The position numbers and the translations under genes are program-made. A stretch of 64,000 bases of DNA from the NCBI GenBank assembly GCA_023078685.1, contig JALGAS010000006.1, forward strand, positions 3,162,001-3,226,000, written 5' to 3'. How positions within the stretch are numbered: position 1 is the stretch's first letter; the number at the start of each line of letters is the position of its first letter. Below, one piece after another: positions 60,714 to 64,000 of the stretch. The notes beneath the pieces were generated by a model that did no database searches, was not told the DNA's origin, and saw only the letters and a list, made by a program, of their open reading frames with translations. The stretch comes from Neopestalotiopsis rosae. Lineage: Eukaryota > Ascomycota > Sordariomycetes > Amphisphaeriales > Sporocadaceae.

Positions 60714-63357
60714 ATGTCCCAACCGGCGTCGTCCCGGCGAAGTGCGTCTGCCTCGTCTAGTACAGGCCAGCGGGCTACTCGTACGGGGACTCGAGTCCAT
60801 CGGGGCTTAACCTGTCAGAATTGCAGTACGTCTACTACCGCATCCCGCCCGCGGCGTCCTTCCCCGGACCCGTAGTATCTTAAGACCGAGATCTTCTCGG
60901 ACTTCCGAGTCGGCACGTCCCCTTCCTGTGTACCACTCGTACACTCGCTTTTACCTTAATGCCCATGTCGCACCCAACAAGAGACCATCTCCCTCCCTCT
61001 TGAACCAAGTGGAGAGAGGAGCGAAAGAAACTCTATCGGACGATTACTAACCGTTGGCTGCCGCGACAGGGATACGCAAGACCCGTTGCGATGGCACACA
61101 ACCTCAGTGCAAGACTTGTGAGGTATACCAGGATGAGTGTCGATATGAGAAGCCGCCGCCCATGTCTCAGATTGTCGGCATGGCCAAGAGGCTGCAAGAA
61201 GCTGAGGCCACCATAGTCGAGCTGAGGAGGGCCCTGGAACAAATGAGCTCAGAGCCGAGAAAGCCCATTACCACAACGGCGTCGGACAGTATTTCCGGCG
61301 GCCAAGCGTCGTCTGCCGCCGTCGAGCCCCCAATAGGTCCGCTCGCCGGAGCCTATATCGACGTGCCTCGCGCCGCGTATGCACCAGGCAGGTCTACGGC
61401 AGATTCGAGAAGTTCCACGAGAGAAGAACTGCTCTCGGATCTCAGTCTTGATGCAAACGGCAAAGTATGCTGCTCTCTTGGTGTTGTGACCATCCAATCA
61501 ATAGTAGTGCTCATTCATTCTTAGGTATGCTATCATGGCGCCACATCTGCTGTGCATGACCCAGCCACGGTCAGCAATCGCTCGCCAAATTTCCAAAACT
61601 TTAATGAGCAAAACTCGAAAATTGATGTGCGCACGCTCTTGACTTCAAATGCCATGGAGTCGCGTACATGGGAGGAGTTCGCCATTGGCAACGCGGCTCT
61701 AGCAGTAAGCGTCATTCTACCGCTTCAATGAGGGTATTATGAACATGGTCTTAATGATGTCTGAGTAGAATGATATGCCTCGCGATCTCATGTCGAGGCT
61801 CTTGCGAATACACTGGGTCACCATTGGCCCAATGTTTATGTGGGTGTATCGCCCAGCATTTATGCGTAAGGCATCACGTCCCAATTACATGCAGACTAGA
61901 ATGATGTGGGCTGATACTTCAAGTAGGAGACATGATGACTGGTGGGCAGTATTACTCCCCACTGCTGCTCAACGTCATGTGTGGACATGCCGCACGTTTC
62001 AACGAGAGGAAAATAGCCGAGATGTTGATAACACGCGCAAGGCTTCTGCTCGGGGCCGAGATACATAAGCCAAGCTCGATTCCGACGATACAAGCATTAT
62101 TACAAATGAGCGCGCGAGATCTCGCATACGGCCAGGTGTCCCAAGCATGGACGTACAGCGGTATAGCCTTTAGAATGGCTCACGACATGGGCCTGCGGCA
62201 TAGTAGCGGCTCCATCTATAGCCTGGGCAACTTAAATGCAGAGGATCTCGAGATACGGAGGCGCTGTTTCTGGAGCTGTTATTTCTGGGACAAGTAAGTT
62301 CATTTCCCTTTGCGTGAACAAGTCGACTGATGCTGACCACTAAACTCCCTGTAGAGCAATGAGTCTCTATCTTGGTCGGATGCCTACCATGACCGAGCTA
62401 CCATCAGTTCACTATCCGGAGCTCCTGGATGACTTCCAAGAACATGACCTCTGGGTACCCGACGATGCGCCAACAGCAGGTCCAGATGATTCGACTCCCG
62501 TGTTCCCGCCCATGAAATTCCACATCGTTTCCAGTTTTGTAAATGTCTGTAAGCTTGCAGTCATCATCAGCGATATAATTACCTGTCTGTACTCAGGACG
62601 CCATGGAGAAGATGTAAACGTGGCTTCAAGGGCTATCAGGGAGAGGTTGGATTCGTGGAGAGCACTTACGCCAGAACATCTGAAGATCGATCCGAATAAC
62701 CTGCCCGAGATATGCCCGGTGCCCCATGTTGTCAGCCAGAAGTAAGTTACCCACCCAGATGTTCTTTAGTCAGAGAGCTGGAGCTGACCTGAATCCAGCC
62801 TACTGTATGATGCCACCACTATACTTCTTCATCGACCTTTCAACTCGTCCGCAGTACATCACGCAGCATGCCGTCAGGCTGCCGACAGTGCAGAGAAATT
62901 GATTCTGCTTCAGGAGCGGACTCACGGTCTCGCTAAACTGTCCTTCTTGTCGGCGTACTGCATTTACACAGCTGCCTCTGTACTGGTACAAGACGCAAAA
63001 GCAGGCGAGCCCGTTGCCAGCAGGAGGATAGAGACATTTTTGCGAACGCTGGCCACAGCGGCCAAGACTTGTAATCTGATCCAGCGCAGTATGGACATTA
63101 TCACAAGCAGTCTCAACTCTGAGGCGACGCCGCCGGTAGCTGTCACCAAGTCAGAAGAACCCTCTGACAACAGCCTGCTGACAAGGCAGTGTCTTCCAGC
63201 TTTTCTCTACCAGGATACCCATCTCGACTACGCAGCGCCCGGTCCCAACGTGGGTGGAATGGAGCTGGATGCCTCATCACTGTTAGACTGCTATCCGGAA
63301 CAGCACATGGAAAGCTCGAGCTCAACAGGGAATTGGTACATGTCTCCAGGACAATGA
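60714..63357 (+). CDS. Zn2Cys6 transcription factor with fungal-specific regulatory domain
   Basis: Seven exons, join(60714..60825, 61070..61464, 61525..61704, 61769..61865, 61927..62293, 62355..62741, 62799..63357), 698 aa. Nuclear DNA-binding regulator. The zinc cluster is at residues 34-61 with spacing C-x2-C-x6-C-x6-C-x2-C-x6-C (TCQNC then RIRKTRCDGTQPQCKTC), split by the first intron after the second Cys, as is common. A short coiled-coil-like stretch (MAKRLQEAEATIVELRRALEQM) follows the cluster. The middle region has fungal_trans features: LNVMCGHAAR, WTYSGIAFRMAHDMGLRH, EIRRRCFWSCYFWDK and MSLYLGRMP. Intron 1 is 244 nt. Target genes are unknown; neither the PKS nor the alpha-galactosidase is adjacent enough to assign it as a pathway regulator. 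Confidence 0.93.
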
Positions 63358-64000
63358 TATCCAGACTAGAAGAGGAAGTCGATGTATCGTGGGGTTCTCG
63401 TCCAAGGCATGCTTCTAGATTTCCCATACGATGCCAGGTTGTTGACTGATATCCAGTCATGATGACTGAAGGAGAACATCATCTTGACAAAACAACATCG
63501 ATGAAAGGCAGTATCCACAATCATATTGTTATTTATAATAAGAAAATGATTCCCCCAATGTCATTAATGCTAGCCCATACAAGTCTCCCAGCGAGCTAGG
63601 AATCTCTTTCATGTCTGGTGCCTGTTCCTCGCGGAAGACGTGAAATTCAGGATTGCTATTATTTTGGAGCAAACTATTCCAGTAATGATATAAGCTTGGT
63701 GTTACTCAAGTATTCCATTGTACATATACAAAATTCCATCGGCAATTCTCTTTTCACAGTGGGGCCGATGTCAAAGCCCCAAGTCCATTGGCGTGCAAGA
63801 GAATTGTCATCAGAGTGCAGTGACCGGCAAACGTTGACCCCGCAGTCCCGCATTGAACTCCCGACCTCTGATCGACCCCGCGTCAACGCGTTACCTGTGT
63901 GCATCAACCTCATCGTCGACTGCATGGCCCAGAGTAAACCAAAGATGGCGCGGACGTCTCGGCCCTGACCTGTAGGTCTTGCTACAAGTCTAGCAACAGT
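63358..64000. other. Right flank, no supported gene
   Basis: About 0.64 kb after the transcription factor. It includes an AT-rich 3' flank to about 63560. No coding or RNA gene could be supported before the window ends. Confidence 0.5.

Noticed and set aside
60714..63357. Zn2Cys6 protein as the pathway-specific regulator of the PKS
   Set aside because: It lies more than 12 kb from the PKS start with an alpha-galactosidase and a SRPBCC gene between, and no shared promoter motif was seen.

Overview
The window is nuclear DNA of a filamentous ascomycete, most likely a Sordariomycete (Hypocreales is a guess from overall feel, not a proof). The evidence is many short spliceosomal introns (about 50-80 nt, GTAAGT-like donors, CTAAC/CTGAC branch sites, YAG acceptors), a highly reducing polyketide synthase, a Zn2Cys6/fungal-specific transcription factor, a fungal rhodopsin-type membrane protein, OPT and MFS transporters, and close matches by eye to conserved ascomycete housekeeping proteins. 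All gene models were assembled by hand from splice sites and reading phase; each one sums to a multiple of three and ends in a stop.

Layout. 1-2107 has no recognisable gene. 2108-4167 (+) is DNA polymerase eta. 7110-8441 (+) is an RfeG-like conserved protein, followed by about 1.7 kb of apparently non-coding DNA with a striking strand-biased GGAT/GGAC enrichment. 13339-17044 (+) is an importin-7/8-type karyopherin. 18266-22147 (+) is a fusion of a DUF2235 hydrolase-like domain (catalytic residues apparently lost) to a P-loop GTPase and a hydrophobic tail. 23182-25009 (+) is IMP-specific 5'-nucleotidase. 25748-27475 (-) is a seven-helix rhodopsin-type membrane protein. 29385-31875 (-) is an RBM5/RBM10-like RRM/G-patch splicing factor, divergent from 32319-32884 (+), the large subunit of molybdopterin synthase. 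33813-36281 (+) is an OPT transporter and 37950-39668 (+) a GPI-anchored aspartic protease.

The accessory part starts near 39.9 kb: an AT-rich, start-less gene remnant, then a nine-exon highly reducing PKS (48214-40786, -), then 4.8 kb with no gene I can support but with two inverted repeats, then a divergent 14-helix DHA2-type MFS transporter (53013-55091, +). PKS plus exporter is the visible core of a small secondary-metabolite locus. The PKS has KS, AT, DH, a degenerate ER, KR and ACP, and no methyltransferase motif, so enoyl reduction would need a partner in trans or not occur. No trans-ER, P450 or releasing enzyme is visible in this window.

The right end holds a secreted GH27 alpha-galactosidase (56410-58236) with a promoter full of GGGGAAA/CreA-like sites, a SRPBCC-fold protein (58848-59552), and a Zn2Cys6 transcription factor (60714-63357). 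Nothing in the sequence ties that regulator to the PKS. No rRNA, CRISPR array or convincing tRNA was found.
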